This document shows, piece after piece, positions 18,984-27,913 of a stretch of DNA of 64,000 nucleotides. This DNA is from Acidobacteria bacterium UBA2994. Its GTDB lineage: Bacteria > Acidobacteriota > Vicinamibacteria > Vicinamibacterales > UBA8438. The stretch is taken from contig DEAA01000028.1 in the NCBI GenBank assembly GCA_002346545.1, forward strand, positions 1-64,000, written 5' to 3'. How positions within the stretch are numbered: position 1 is the stretch's first letter; the number at the start of each line of letters is the position of its first letter. The notes beneath the pieces are model-generated. The model was not told where the DNA came from, did not search any database, and was given only the letters and a program-made list of their open reading frames with translations. The translations under genes were made by a program, and so were the position numbers.

Positions 18984-20243
18984 TCACTCGGCGGTCAGCT
19001 TCACTAGGTGCGTCTCGTCGCGCACAAGCAGTCCGTCGTCCAGCAGCACCGGCAGCGTCCAGGTCTGGCTGTCGGCCACGGTGTAACTCCGTTCGATACG
19101 GTAGATCGCCCCGCCCCGCTCAACCACCAGCAACTGCGCCTCGTTAGTCAGCAGCACTAGGTGCTCGGCGGTCAGCAACGCTGTAGCGTGCTCTCCCTCA
19201 CGGCCCTCGCTCGACCAGGTCACCTCGCCGCTCGCGGTGTCGAGCGCCACGAACCGGCCGGCCCTCTTCGACGAGAGACCGTACAGCAACCCGTCGCCCA
19301 GGACCGGCGAGCTCATGTAAAACGTGACCTCGGGGTTCGTCCAGATCTCAGTGTAGCTCCACGCGCCCTCCTCCTTGACGAGGCGGTAAGCGTGCGTGCC
19401 GGCCCGGGTACCGGACATGATGAGCTCGGCCCCGGTCCAGACCGGCGTCACGATGTTCTCAAGCAACTCGTCGAGGAACGGAATGGTCCAGCGGGGGACA
19501 CCGGTCGCCGGATCGAGTCCAGCCAGCGACTCCTGGGTCACCACGACCAAGTGGCCTACGCCGCCAGCGTCGAACCGGATGGGGGAGGCGTAGCCTGGCA
19601 TGGGCCCTTCCAGACGCCACCGCTCAGCACCGTCCGTCGAGTCCAGGGCCAGCACCACGCCGCCATGCACGTCGCTCCCCACCTGTACCACCAGCAGCCC
19701 GTCGACCATCAGCGGCGACGCCGCCGTGCCACCGAACAGGGCCGTCGAGTCGACAAGGTCGACGAAGCTGCGACGCCATAGCGGACGCCCGTCGTCAAGC
19801 GACCACGCCGAGACGATGCCGCTCACCCCCACCGTGTAGAGGCGGCCGCCATCGACCAACGGCGTAGCGTAGGGACCCTTAGCCATCTTGAGCGCGTAGG
19901 GATTCTTCTCGAACGGCGCCTGATACAGATGCTGCCAGAAAACAGTGCCGTCGGTTAAGGACAGGGCAGTGACGACCTCGAGCGGATCCTGCCGGCTGAA
20001 GGTATAGGCTCGATCGCCAACCACGACCGGGGACGCGTAGCCCTCGCCGATCTCGAACGCCCAGGCGCGCTGCCAGGCCGCCGGCCAAGCGTCAGGCGTG
20101 ACCGCGGCGGACACGACCCCATCCCGCGCCGGCCCGCGCCACTGCGGCCAGTCCTGTGCGGCGCCTGGCGCGGCCGCCAGCAGCCACGCGACGAGACAGC
20201 ATCCTGTCGCTCGCACCTGCACCTTAGGAATCACGAGAGCCAT
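18984..20243 (-). CDS. Exported PQQ-like beta-propeller repeat protein
   Basis: 419 aa from ATG 20243 (MALVIPKVQVRATG), with a signal peptide ending near GAAQ. The mature protein starts with D-W-P-Q-W-R-G-P and then shows about seven blades with the PQQ-repeat pattern (A-L-S-L-T-D-G-T-V-F-W-Q, A-W-S-L-D-D-G-R-P-L-W-R, A-L-D-S-T-D-G-A-E-R-W-R). Catalytic residues and heme motifs of true quinoprotein dehydrogenases are absent, so it is more likely a binding or scaffold protein. Two longer relatives are at 34893 and 39994. It precedes the beta-lactamase-like gene in the same orientation. Confidence 0.84.
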   Translation of the reverse strand: MALVIPKVQVRATGCCLVAWLLAAAPGAAQDWPQWRGPARDGVVSAAVTPDAWPAAWQRAWAFEIGEGYASPVVVGDRAYTFSRQDPLEVVTALSLTDGTVFWQHLYQAPFEKNPYALKMAKGPYATPLVDGGRLYTVGVSGIVSAWSLDDGRPLWRRSFVDLVDSTALFGGTAASPLMVDGLLVVQVGSDVHGGVVLALDSTDGAERWRLEGPMPGYASPIRFDAGGVGHLVVVTQESLAGLDPATGVPRWTIPFLDELLENIVTPVWTGAELIMSGTRAGTHAYRLVKEEGAWSYTEIWTNPEVTFYMSSPVLGDGLLYGLSSKRAGRFVALDTASGEVTWSSEGREGEHATALLTAEHLVLLTNEAQLLVVERGGAIYRIERSYTVADSQTWTLPVLLDDGLLVRDETHLVKLTAE

Positions 20244-20278
20244 TGTCGTCGGAGTGGCGCAAGCGCGGCAAGACGCCG

Positions 20279-20926
20279 CTACTGCGCATATCGCGCTCGG
20301 AGGCGAGCTAGGTCGAGGTCGGTCAAGGGCAGCCACTCCAAGGTCTGGTCAGCGGCCGCCACCGAGGAGCACGGGGCGCACATTAGCGTGAAGCTCGTCC
20401 GATGATGTGAAAGCCCGAGCGTATGTCCCAGTTCGTGCGCGATGACGTTCCGGAGCACGCGCTCGTCCCCGGGACGTCGGCGCTCCAGCTGGCGGATCGC
20501 GACGAAGTAGTCGGGTCGCCCGACGAGCGGCCAGGCGAACGGCAACAGCTGCTGTCGAGACAGCAGCACCACGACGTCGCCGTCCAGCTGAGCCAGCGTC
20601 TCCGGCGGGGCCGGCCCATTGGTTCCCTTGGGCATCCGACCGCCACGCTGAGACACGAAGCGCGCGAACGTCTCAATCGCTCGCGCTTGGGCCGAGGTCA
20701 CCAGAAGCTCGGCCTCCTGCAACTCGAGGTCGAGGCCCAGATCGGCCAGCGTCTGGTTCCAGAAGCCGATCGCCTCGCGCGTCAGACCGATCCGGGGGTC
20801 GTCAGCGTTGTCGACAACGATCACGAGCCTGTGCGCCCGCTCCTCCGCCGACCGGACATAGGCGGACCACGGGGCCGCCGCCAGCAGGACGCTCGCGAGG
20901 GAGACAAGGACTCGGCGGATAAACAT
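20279..20926 (-). CDS. Exported metzincin-type (matrixin-like) zinc metalloprotease
   Basis: 215 aa with an N-terminal signal peptide (VLVSLASVLLAAAPWSA). The metzincin motif H-E-L-G-H-T-L-G-L-S-H is complete (His164, Glu165, His168, Gly171, His174), followed by a Met-turn-like L-M-C-A-P with Met182. The peptidase would act in the periplasm or be secreted. No propeptide is evident and the domain is minimal. It lies 36 bases upstream of the propeller protein, on the same strand, and may share its operon. Substrate unknown. Confidence 0.85.
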   Translation of the reverse strand: MFIRRVLVSLASVLLAAAPWSAYVRSAEERAHRLVIVVDNADDPRIGLTREAIGFWNQTLADLGLDLELQEAELLVTSAQARAIETFARFVSQRGGRMPKGTNGPAPPETLAQLDGDVVVLLSRQQLLPFAWPLVGRPDYFVAIRQLERRRPGDERVLRNVIAHELGHTLGLSHHRTSFTLMCAPCSSVAAADQTLEWLPLTDLDLARLRARYAQ

Positions 20927-20989
20927 CGAACCGTGAGTCTACAAGACCCGACCCCAACCCGCCGGGACAAGGGCCTACATAGCGGGAGA

Positions 20990-21290
20990 GATATCCGATT
21001 CTGGTGAAGATCGCCCGGATCGTCCGGCGCAGGTCTCGACTGAAGAACAGTCGATAGCGAGCTCTGAGAGACAGGACTCTCGAAATGTCGACGCTGCTGC
21101 CGCCGATCGATTACTCCGATCTCTCGAAGTCGATCTCGCCGAAACGCTCCATGTCGCGCCGGCTGTCCGCATTGAAGGAGAGGTTGCGGGCAAACTCGAA
21201 GTTGCGGCTGGCGCTCAGGTTCTCGTCCTGGAGCGTTCCATCGTAGTCCCAGCGCCAAGTACGACCCGACCGGGCCAGTAGGCTACACTG
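20990..21290 (-). pseudogene. Possible remnant of a beta-barrel (DUF5916-like) outer-membrane protein
   Basis: This 400-base gap between two real genes carries, on the minus strand, a protein-like stretch (TWRWDYDGTLQDENLSA, then RDMERFGEIDF) broken by TAA at about 21117-21115 and continuing in the same frame with G-G-S-S-V-D-I-S-R-V-L-S-L-R-A-R-Y. Alternating aromatic and polar residues and the D-G-T-L and S-R-V-L-S-L-R-A patterns recall the C-terminal barrel of DUF5916-type proteins. No intact start or end is present. The similarity is by eye and weak; it could also be noise. Confidence 0.3.
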
Positions 21291-21327
21291 TGTCGGTTCT
21301 AGCGCCCAGGCAGGTACACCACAGCAA

Positions 21328-22536
21328 ATGAAGGTCTTCATCGCGGGCATCGACGGTTATCTCGGCTGGTCACTCGCCAGACACCTGGCCGGGCGCGGGG
21401 CCGACATCTCTGGTGCCGACCGCTTCCTGCGTCGCGCCTGGGTCGAGGAGATGGGCTCGGGGTCCGTCGTGCCGATCGCGCCCATGCCGGAACGGCTCGA
21501 TGCCTTCCGGAGCCGCTTCGGCCGCGATCTCCGGTTCTTCGAGGGCGACCTCTGCGACTACCGCTTCGTGCGAGACGCGCTGGCCGACGTGCGACCGGAT
21601 GCCGTCGTCCATCTAGGCGAGATGCCGTCTGCGCCTTACAGCATGATCGACGTTGACCACTGCGTCTTCACCCACCAGAACAACGTGATCGGCACGCTGA
21701 ACGTGCTGTATGCGATGCGGGAAGCGTGCCCAGACGCCCACCTGCTCAAACTGGGCACGATGGGAGAGTACGGGACCCCAAACCTCGACATTCCGGAAGG
21801 GTTCTTTACCGTCGACTACCGGGGGCGGACCGACACGTTGCCGTTCCCGCGACAGGCAGGCAGCTGGTATCACTGGACGAAGGTGCACGACTCGAACAAC
21901 GTGATGTTCGCCTGTCGGCTCTGGGGCTTGGCTGCGACTGACATCATGCAGGGTGTCGTCTTCGGCACCGGGCTGGACCCGACCGAGGCGCGGCTGAATA
22001 CCCGGTTCGATATCGATCAGGCCTTCGGCACGACGATCAACCGTTTCTGCGCCCAGGCCGTGATCGGTCATGCGTTGACGCCCTACGGCTCCGGTCACCA
22101 ACGGCGCGGCTTCCTTCCCCTGGCCGACTCGATGGCCTGCCTGACACTGGCGCTCGACCACCCTCCGGGGGAAGGCGAGTATCGGGTGCTAAATCAGTTC
22201 CAGGAGGTGTACTCCGTCACCGAGCTGGCCGAAAAGGTGCGCGCGGTGGGGAACCGCAAAGGACTCGATGTCACCATCCAGCCGCTCGAGAACCCGCGCG
22301 TCGAGCGGGAAGACCACCACTACAACCCCGACCACCAGGGTCTTCGCGACCTGGGCTACGAGCCCACCACGGACGTCGAGACCGAGCTGGGACGAGTGCT
22401 CGACGACCTGACGGATCATCGTGGCGAGATCCTGAAGCGCCAGTCAGTCTTCGTGCCAGACATCCGGTGGAACGCGGCGCGGCGTCCGGTCTCGGCGCAA
22501 CCGGTAGCCGACGACGCGATGGATAAAAGCCGTTGA
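21328..22536 (+). CDS. sqdB: UDP-sulfoquinovose synthase (SqdB/SQD1 family)
   Basis: 402 aa. An extended SDR enzyme that converts UDP-glucose plus sulfite to UDP-sulfoquinovose, the head-group donor of sulfolipid. Seen: the NAD-binding I-A-G-I-D-G-Y-L-G-W near the start, H-L-G-E-M-P-S-A-P-Y-S-M-I-D, the catalytic block K-L-G-T-M-G-E-Y-G-T-P with Thr144 and Glu147, and Y-H-W-T-K-V-H-D-S with Tyr181 and Lys185, lining up with Thr145/Tyr182/Lys186 of plant SQD1. N-R-F-C-A-Q-A-V-I-G-H and V-L-N-Q-F-Q-E-V-Y are also SQD1-like. No sulfolipid glycosyltransferase (SqdX/SqdD) is in the window. The next gene overlaps its stop codon. Confidence 0.88.
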   Translation: MKVFIAGIDGYLGWSLARHLAGRGADISGADRFLRRAWVEEMGSGSVVPIAPMPERLDAFRSRFGRDLRFFEGDLCDYRFVRDALADVRPDAVVHLGEMPSAPYSMIDVDHCVFTHQNNVIGTLNVLYAMREACPDAHLLKLGTMGEYGTPNLDIPEGFFTVDYRGRTDTLPFPRQAGSWYHWTKVHDSNNVMFACRLWGLAATDIMQGVVFGTGLDPTEARLNTRFDIDQAFGTTINRFCAQAVIGHALTPYGSGHQRRGFLPLADSMACLTLALDHPPGEGEYRVLNQFQEVYSVTELAEKVRAVGNRKGLDVTIQPLENPRVEREDHHYNPDHQGLRDLGYEPTTDVETELGRVLDDLTDHRGEILKRQSVFVPDIRWNAARRPVSAQPVADDAMDKSR

Positions 22537-23519
22537 AGTTCGGCTTCATCGGGTGCGGGCCGATGGCGCGCCACCATGCAGCAGTCGTCCGTGGTCTGGG
22601 TCATCAGATCGATACGGTCTGCACGACGGGCGACTCTGACCGCCGTCGCCGATTCATGGACGACTTTCAGGTTGGCCGGGCGTGCGACCGAGTCGAGGAC
22701 CTCCTCGCGATGGACCGAAACGTGGTGGAAGCGCTGCTGGTCGCCACCCCCTGGGATCGCACGGCCGACATCGCCGAGCAGGTACTCGAAGCCGGCATCC
22801 CGAGCCTGATCGAGAAACCGCCCGCGCTGTCATCCCGCAGGCTGCGCGAGTGGCTCGAGCGTCCGACACCTCTCGGGGAACGGACCCTGATCGGTCACAA
22901 CCGCCGGTTCTACGAGTTCCTTCCGGAGGTGCGGCAGGCGCTCAGCACCCGCACGCTGCTGTCGGTCGAAGGAAGCTTCCCCGATCCGCTCGACGCGGAT
23001 TTCGCGTCGGCGCCGGCTTGGGTGCCCACGATGGGGCTGCTGTCACGGACGTCGCACCCGCTCGATCTACTGCTGCACCTGCTGGGCGACCTGCGGGTCG
23101 AGCAAATGCACCGCACGGGACGACGGGACGACGGCGGGTTTGCCGCCTACAACGGACTGCTCGTGGCCACCGCCACCGATGTGCCTGTTCACCTGCGGAT
23201 CAACTTCGACGCACCCAGCCGGCACCGACTCGCGCTGCACTTCAGCGATCGGATCTACGAGCTGTCCCCGCTCGAAACCCTGACCGTGTATCACGGGATG
23301 GATGTGGCCGACCCAACACCCGAGCATCCGATCCGCCGCTACTCGCCGCAGGTGGAGATCAGCCTGAAAGCGGATCTGACCTACAAACCGGGACTCCGTG
23401 GACAACTGGAGGAGTTCATCGCCAGCTGCGTCCACGGGAAGCCCCGCGGGGTCGGGTGCACACTAGCCGACACCGAGCGGGTCACCCGTTTGTGCGAGGC
23501 GATCGTCGGGTCCAACTGA
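22533..23519 (+). CDS. Gfo/Idh/MocA-type NAD(P)-dependent oxidoreductase
   Basis: 328 aa starting at TTG 22533, whose last bases overlap the TGA of the sqdB-like gene, so translation is coupled. The N terminus has the Rossmann start F-G-F-I-G-C-G-P-M-A-R-H-H, and E-K-P-P-A matches the E-K-P family motif. The C-terminal half contains R-T-S-H-P-L-D-L-L-L-H-L-L-G-D, the substrate-domain histidine region. Such enzymes oxidise or reduce sugar hydroxyls. Coupling to a sulfosugar synthase suggests a nucleotide-sugar or sulfoquinovose substrate. It overlaps the 3' end of the convergent DUF3291 gene by 38 bases. Confidence 0.8.
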   Translation: MKFGFIGCGPMARHHAAVVRGLGHQIDTVCTTGDSDRRRRFMDDFQVGRACDRVEDLLAMDRNVVEALLVATPWDRTADIAEQVLEAGIPSLIEKPPALSSRRLREWLERPTPLGERTLIGHNRRFYEFLPEVRQALSTRTLLSVEGSFPDPLDADFASAPAWVPTMGLLSRTSHPLDLLLHLLGDLRVEQMHRTGRRDDGGFAAYNGLLVATATDVPVHLRINFDAPSRHRLALHFSDRIYELSPLETLTVYHGMDVADPTPEHPIRRYSPQVEISLKADLTYKPGLRGQLEEFIASCVHGKPRGVGCTLADTERVTRLCEAIVGSN

Positions 23520-23967
23520 CCGGGCGGCCGTCGGCATCCCATGCATCAGCCAGACTGAAGACCTCGGGCGACGGTCCCTCCCGCCACAAGCGCTCCAGAC
23601 GCTCCATGGCGTCCGAAACCGACGGCCGCTCGCTCTCGGCCACCCACCACATGGCCACTGGCGGTTGCGGGGGACGAATGAACCACTCCCGCCTGCGCCG
23701 GAAAAAGTCGGCATGCTCGGTGCGATACACGTAGTGCCGGAGGTCGTCGATCGACCGCCAGATCGTCAGATTGAACAGAATGCGGGGATCATCGAGCACT
23801 CGCACGGCGGTAGCGTCGCCGTCGGGGGTCTCGAAACGCCAGACACAGCCCGGCGAAGCGTCGCCAAGGCGGTTGATGCGGTCGATCTCGTCACGCATCG
23901 GCGCCATCCGCGGGTCGTCGAGCGGATAGCGCATCCAGGCGAGGTTGGTCTGCGCGAGTAACTTCAT
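23482..23967 (-). CDS. DUF3291 domain-containing protein
   Basis: 161 aa from ATG 23967 (MKLLAQTNLAWMRYPLDDPR). The conserved A-Q-x-N-x-A start, the F-N-L-T-I-W-R-S-I-D-D-L-R-H-Y-V-Y core and the H-A-D-F-F-R-R-R-R-E-W-F segment match DUF3291, a ferredoxin-like alpha/beta-barrel family with a dimeric, antibiotic-monooxygenase-like fold. No function is established. It is cytoplasmic (no signal). Its 3' end overlaps that of the convergent oxidoreductase, and a longer in-frame extension upstream of 23967 is not protein-like. Confidence 0.75.
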   Translation of the reverse strand: MKLLAQTNLAWMRYPLDDPRMAPMRDEIDRINRLGDASPGCVWRFETPDGDATAVRVLDDPRILFNLTIWRSIDDLRHYVYRTEHADFFRRRREWFIRPPQPPVAMWWVAESERPSVSDAMERLERLWREGPSPEVFSLADAWDADGRPVSWTRRSPRTNG

Positions 23968-24204
23968 GCCGCAAGCTATGCGGCCTACTACATCACAAAC
24001 GCGAACAGCTGGGACCGTACAGCGCTCGCCCGCGCGCGATAACGTCACGATCACCGGGCGGCCGCTGCAACGAAGGATGGGAGTGCTGGCTGGAGTCTTG
24101 CGCGTCGGCCGCCCAAGACGAAAGTACGCTCAGCGTCGTCAGTGCGGTCACCGTACTCACTCGAGACGACATGGTCCTGTCGGACGAACCTACGACTCGT
24201 CCTG

Positions 24205-25131
24205 CTACTGGCCGCGCGCCGCCTCCTGCGACCGCTCGGCTAGCAGGATGTTGGTCATGGCGTAGTTACCTTCGTGGCACGCGTACTCATAGATGACGTA
24301 GTCGTCCAGCCTGGGCATCGGCCTGACCGCGGTCCACGTCCCGGTATAGACCGTCGGGTCCTCGATCGTGAACTGATAGTCGATCCGATCCTCGCTGACC
24401 CGCCTGAAACGCTCGACGGCCTTAGTCGTCGGTGACGAGGGGAAACGGTGCACCGTCTGGTCACTGAAGTTCGCCGTCTCGACCACCAGCGTGTCTCCCT
24501 CCCAGAAGGCCCGCGAGTCGCCATTCCACTGACGGATTGCGTCGGTGAGCTTCGGACGCCCGTCGATCGGGATGATCCGCACGTCGTGGATATTCTCCAC
24601 CCGAATGGCCACATGGGTCGGCGTCTGCAGGATCTGGTAGGTGTTGTTGTATCCGGTCGAGACCGGTGGCACACCGTGATAGGTGATGCAGCGGTCCCAG
24701 TTACTCCGGTCCAGCCATGAATCGGCGGGGTGATCGCGAAGATAGGCGCGGCGCGCCTCAGCGTGCCGGTCGGTCTCGGTCCGGGTCGGCAGCCGCCCGT
24801 TCGGCGGGTCGACAATCAACGCGGTACGGAGATCCTCGGCGACCTCGCCCCGGTCAAACCAGAGCGCGTTGTAGGACCCCACGCTGCCGGGCGAATCCGG
24901 CTGGTCCTGGGTCACTGCGAAGTTCCGCTGGGCGGCCTCTTCGGGCGTGAAGAACTCCTTCTCAGCCATTAATGTGGGCCGCTGGAGCGGAGTTAGCGAG
25001 GCGTACGACCAAGTGCCCATCAGATCCGGGTCACCCCAGGCTGTGCGGGGCAACTCCTGGGCCGCAAGGGGGCCGCCGGCCACCAGCACCATCCATCCAC
25101 CGAGCGCAGCCACGAGTCCGTATCTGGTCAT
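24205..25131 (-). CDS. Exported hypothetical protein of an acidobacterial type
   Basis: 308 aa with a Sec signal peptide (LVAALGGWMVLVAGGPLAAQ). The mature part opens with P-R-T-A-W-G-D-P-D-L-M-G-T-W, and has W-D-R-C-I-T-Y-H-G-V-P, N-T-Y-Q-I-L-Q-T-P and F-W-E-G-D-T-L-V-V-E-T-A-N-F. I recognise this only as a family common in exported proteomes of Acidobacteriota and some proteobacteria; function is unknown. The two conserved cysteines (in DRCITYH and YACHEGNY) may form a disulfide. It follows the MBL-fold gene by 44 bases on the same strand. Confidence 0.7.
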   Translation of the reverse strand: MTRYGLVAALGGWMVLVAGGPLAAQELPRTAWGDPDLMGTWSYASLTPLQRPTLMAEKEFFTPEEAAQRNFAVTQDQPDSPGSVGSYNALWFDRGEVAEDLRTALIVDPPNGRLPTRTETDRHAEARRAYLRDHPADSWLDRSNWDRCITYHGVPPVSTGYNNTYQILQTPTHVAIRVENIHDVRIIPIDGRPKLTDAIRQWNGDSRAFWEGDTLVVETANFSDQTVHRFPSSPTTKAVERFRRVSEDRIDYQFTIEDPTVYTGTWTAVRPMPRLDDYVIYEYACHEGNYAMTNILLAERSQEAARGQ

Positions 25132-25175
25132 CTCGAGTTCCCCCTACAGCGAGCGTCACGGGCTCGACCGACTGG

Positions 25176-26108
25176 TCACAGTTCGTCGTAGGCCCACCCG
25201 ACCGCCCGCCGGACGTTCTCCGGCGGCGCGGGGAACCGGCTGAACTCGGCCGGCACGCGGTAGGCCTCCGCCGCCTCCTCGACACTGCGGCCGGCGGCGT
25301 GGCTGGCCCTCACCTGCTCCAGCATGTCGTTGTAGAACCCCGTGAAGGCGACGAAGTCGTTCCAGGCGACCACCCAGGTGTTGTGCCCTGGGATCACGGT
25401 GTCCACACCGCTGATGCCGGCCACTGCCCGTTCGAGCGTCGCGCCGAACTCTAGGGCACTGCCGTTGCCGTTCTCGACGTCGATGAATGGAAACCCGCTC
25501 GTCATCCGCTGGAACATGTCGCCGGTGTGCATAGCTCCGGCGGACGGGAACACCACGAACGTGTCCCCGTCGGTGTGGCCCCGACCGAAATGATGCAGCT
25601 CGACCCGGTCGTCGCCGCTGAACAAGGTGTGCCGATCCGAATACGTGGTCTTGGGCAGATACCTGGCGCCCTCGCCCTTGAACGCGTCGCAGTTGGTCAC
25701 CGACGCACACGTCTCGCGCGACATCTGGGCGAGCGTATTTTCGTGCACAACGAAGTCGACCGTGTCGGGGAACTCGACGTTCGTGCCACTGTGGTCGTAA
25801 TGAGTGTGGGTATTGACGATCGTCGTCACCGGCAGATGCGTGATCTTGGCCACATGATCGATGATGCTCTGTCCGTAGCCGGCGATCTTCGTGTCGACCA
25901 GCAGCACCCCCGAATCCATGACCCAGACCGCGGTATTGCCTCCGGTTTCCATGGCATTGCTCATCGGGTCGTTGATCAGGACATACAGCTGCTCAGATAC
26001 CCGTTTGATCCCGTAGATCTCTGGCCGGGGCTGCCGCGCCTCCTGGGCCGCCACAGTGAAAATCACGCCGACGGCGGTCAGACCCGCCAAGCACATGACA
26101 CGTCGCAT
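25176..26108 (-). CDS. Exported MBL-fold metallo-hydrolase
   Basis: 310 aa from ATG 26108, with a signal peptide (VMCLAGLTAVGVIFTVAAQ). The metallo-beta-lactamase metal motif T-H-T-H-Y-D-H is present, with later G-R-G-H-T-D-G-D and P-G-H-N-T-W supplying the further histidine and aspartate ligands. Members hydrolyse lactones, beta-lactams or other esters with two zinc ions. The substrate is not readable. It sits in a same-strand run of exported hydrolases between 24205 and 26842; a related gene is at 47024. AGGGAG lies just ahead of the start. Confidence 0.83.
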   Translation of the reverse strand: MRRVMCLAGLTAVGVIFTVAAQEARQPRPEIYGIKRVSEQLYVLINDPMSNAMETGGNTAVWVMDSGVLLVDTKIAGYGQSIIDHVAKITHLPVTTIVNTHTHYDHSGTNVEFPDTVDFVVHENTLAQMSRETCASVTNCDAFKGEGARYLPKTTYSDRHTLFSGDDRVELHHFGRGHTDGDTFVVFPSAGAMHTGDMFQRMTSGFPFIDVENGNGSALEFGATLERAVAGISGVDTVIPGHNTWVVAWNDFVAFTGFYNDMLEQVRASHAAGRSVEEAAEAYRVPAEFSRFPAPPENVRRAVGWAYDEL

Positions 26109-26122
26109 TGCTCCCTCCAAAG

Positions 26123-26842
26123 TTAGTTCGTCAGTTCGGCCTTCAGCCAGTCGAGCAGCGCCGGCTCAAGGTCCGGGTTTTTCTCGAACATCGGGAGCCC
26201 ATGCTCGGTGCCCTCGTAGATCATGGCTTTCGAGCTCGGATGCCCGGACCCGGCGACGGCTGCCCGTAGAGCATCGGCGACACCCTGAGTCACCGGATCA
26301 TCCTCGGTGGCCGCGCCGAACACCGCCAGCTCCGGTGACGCAGCCATGTTCTCGACTGCCGCCGCGCTGGGCGGACTCGATAGGAGCATCAATGCCTCGA
26401 CTGGCTTGCGGGCCGCCAGATCCGCGTTGATCATCCCGCCGCAGCTGGCGCCGCCCACACCCATCCGGTCGGTGTCGACACCCGGCTGCGCCGCCAGATA
26501 CTCGTAGGCCATGTCGGCGTCGTCGGCCGACTTCTGGAGCAGGGTCGGAAACCCGGCCGACATCCCCTCGCCGCCGCTCTCGCCAAAGCCGCGCAGGTCG
26601 AGCGTGAGGACGTGGACGCCGGCGTCGACGAGCTCGCTCGCGATGCTCGTCCACGAGCTCCGGTCCATGTTGCACTGGTGGATGAACAGCATGCCAGGAC
26701 CCGGCTGCCCTGGCGAGGTATAGGTCGCCTTGAGCACGACGCCGTCAGACGCACGGAGATCGATGACCTGGGACTGCGCACCAGACGTAGCAGCAAGCAG
26801 TAGCGCAGCGATGGCGCACGGGGCAATAGCAGTGGCTTTCAT
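26123..26842 (-). CDS. Exported alpha/beta hydrolase (dienelactone hydrolase-like)
   Basis: 239 aa with a signal peptide (IAPCAIAALLLAATSGAQ). The fold markers are the oxyanion strand M-L-F-I-H-Q-C-N, the nucleophile elbow G-V-G-G-A-S-C-G-G (Ser in A-S-C), D-L-R-G-F-G-E-S-G-G, and a C-terminal E-G-T-E-H-G with the catalytic histidine. A catalytic acid near D-D-P-V is likely. It would cleave esters or lactones outside the cytoplasm. Fourteen bases separate it from the MBL gene, which suggests co-transcription; the operon may continue to 24205. Confidence 0.83.
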   Translation of the reverse strand: MKATAIAPCAIAALLLAATSGAQSQVIDLRASDGVVLKATYTSPGQPGPGMLFIHQCNMDRSSWTSIASELVDAGVHVLTLDLRGFGESGGEGMSAGFPTLLQKSADDADMAYEYLAAQPGVDTDRMGVGGASCGGMINADLAARKPVEALMLLSSPPSAAAVENMAASPELAVFGAATEDDPVTQGVADALRAAVAGSGHPSSKAMIYEGTEHGLPMFEKNPDLEPALLDWLKAELTN

Positions 26843-26891
26843 CGGTCCTCCTCGGACTTCCTGTCAATAGCGGGCAACCAGTCTATCTGAA

Positions 26892-27911
26892 TCAACAGTG
26901 GGCCGCGGGGTCCGGCGGCGCGATCGAGGCCACCCGGAGCGACTCTGGCCAGGCTCGACCCGCGCAGCTCAGGGCGCGCAGGGTCGGAGTGTCGTCGAGC
27001 GCGTCGGGGGCGATCGGGTCCGCGGCGAGCTTGAGATGAACGAACATCGGTCGGGGTCCGCCGGCCGGGAGGACGCCGACCTGGGCGTCGACCTCGGCGG
27101 GCAGCAACTTGAGACCGACCGTGGCTCGTACGTTGCCGCCGATGGCGAGGATGCGGAAACGGTCCGGCTCGAGCTTGACCACGATGTCGCAATGCATGCG
27201 GGCCCCCTCGCCCATCTGGTGCCGCCGCTCGGCTACCGACCGATAGACGGGCCGGCGTCCACTGCACAGGAGGTCGCCGGGCGCAATCGGCGCCTCGCCG
27301 ATATCGTAGGCCGTGAACGCAGCCGATGCCGCCGCACCGTCGCGGGCGCGAATCGCCTGGTCGATGTAGGTGTGATGCGCGACCGCGCGCCGAAACTGTT
27401 CCCTTTCGTCGAGCCCGCTCTCGCACATCACCCAGGAGATGAAGGCCGCCGACCAGGGCGTGCGCCAGCGCGAGGCCACACCGAACTGATGCCAGCGGCG
27501 ATTCTGGTTCTCGATAATCCAGCTTCCTTCGGGCGTCACGGTCCAGTAGCCGGCGATCGAGTCGGCGACCCGCACCGTCTCCTCACGATCGAGCAGGGAC
27601 CAGCCGCGGCGACGAATACGTGCGCGGTCGAACACGTCTGGCCGGGTGTAGTCGAGCACGGCGTGACCGAAGAAGCTCCACTCCTGGACTGTCACGTCCA
27701 CGATGCGGCGACGCAGGGCGGCCCCGGTGAGATCCTGAGAGGGACACGCTACCCGGTGCGCGCGAAGAGACCCGAGGTCGCCGGTCACGCGGGTCGCCGG
27801 TGGCGAGACATCGAGCTGATCGAGCGGGAGCCGTTCAGGAAAACGACCCGACTGCGCCCCAAGCCCGACCGCCGTCAACACGACGGCAGCTACGCATGTC
27901 AGTCGTCGCAC
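26892..27911 (-). CDS. Exported DUF2272 domain protein
   Basis: 339 aa from GTG 27911 (VRRLTCVAAVVLTAVGLGAQ), with a signal peptide. The DUF2272 core is visible: E-W-S-F-F-G near residue 90, A-A-F-I-S-W-V-M-C-E-S-G-L, H-H-T-Y-I-D-Q-A-I-R-A-R, then P-G-D-L-L-C and M-H-C-D-I-V-V-K. The arrangement (a cysteine/histidine pair around CSGR and HCDIV) is CHAP/NlpC-like, suggesting a peptidoglycan-related hydrolase, but this is inference. The GTG follows the stop of the RidA-type gene by 2 bases, so the two are coupled. A longer frame upstream overlaps that gene and is rejected. Confidence 0.7.
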   Translation of the reverse strand: MRRLTCVAAVVLTAVGLGAQSGRFPERLPLDQLDVSPPATRVTGDLGSLRAHRVACPSQDLTGAALRRRIVDVTVQEWSFFGHAVLDYTRPDVFDRARIRRRGWSLLDREETVRVADSIAGYWTVTPEGSWIIENQNRRWHQFGVASRWRTPWSAAFISWVMCESGLDEREQFRRAVAHHTYIDQAIRARDGAAASAAFTAYDIGEAPIAPGDLLCSGRRPVYRSVAERRHQMGEGARMHCDIVVKLEPDRFRILAIGGNVRATVGLKLLPAEVDAQVGVLPAGGPRPMFVHLKLAADPIAPDALDDTPTLRALSCAGRAWPESLRVASIAPPDPAAHC

Positions 27912-27913
27912 CT

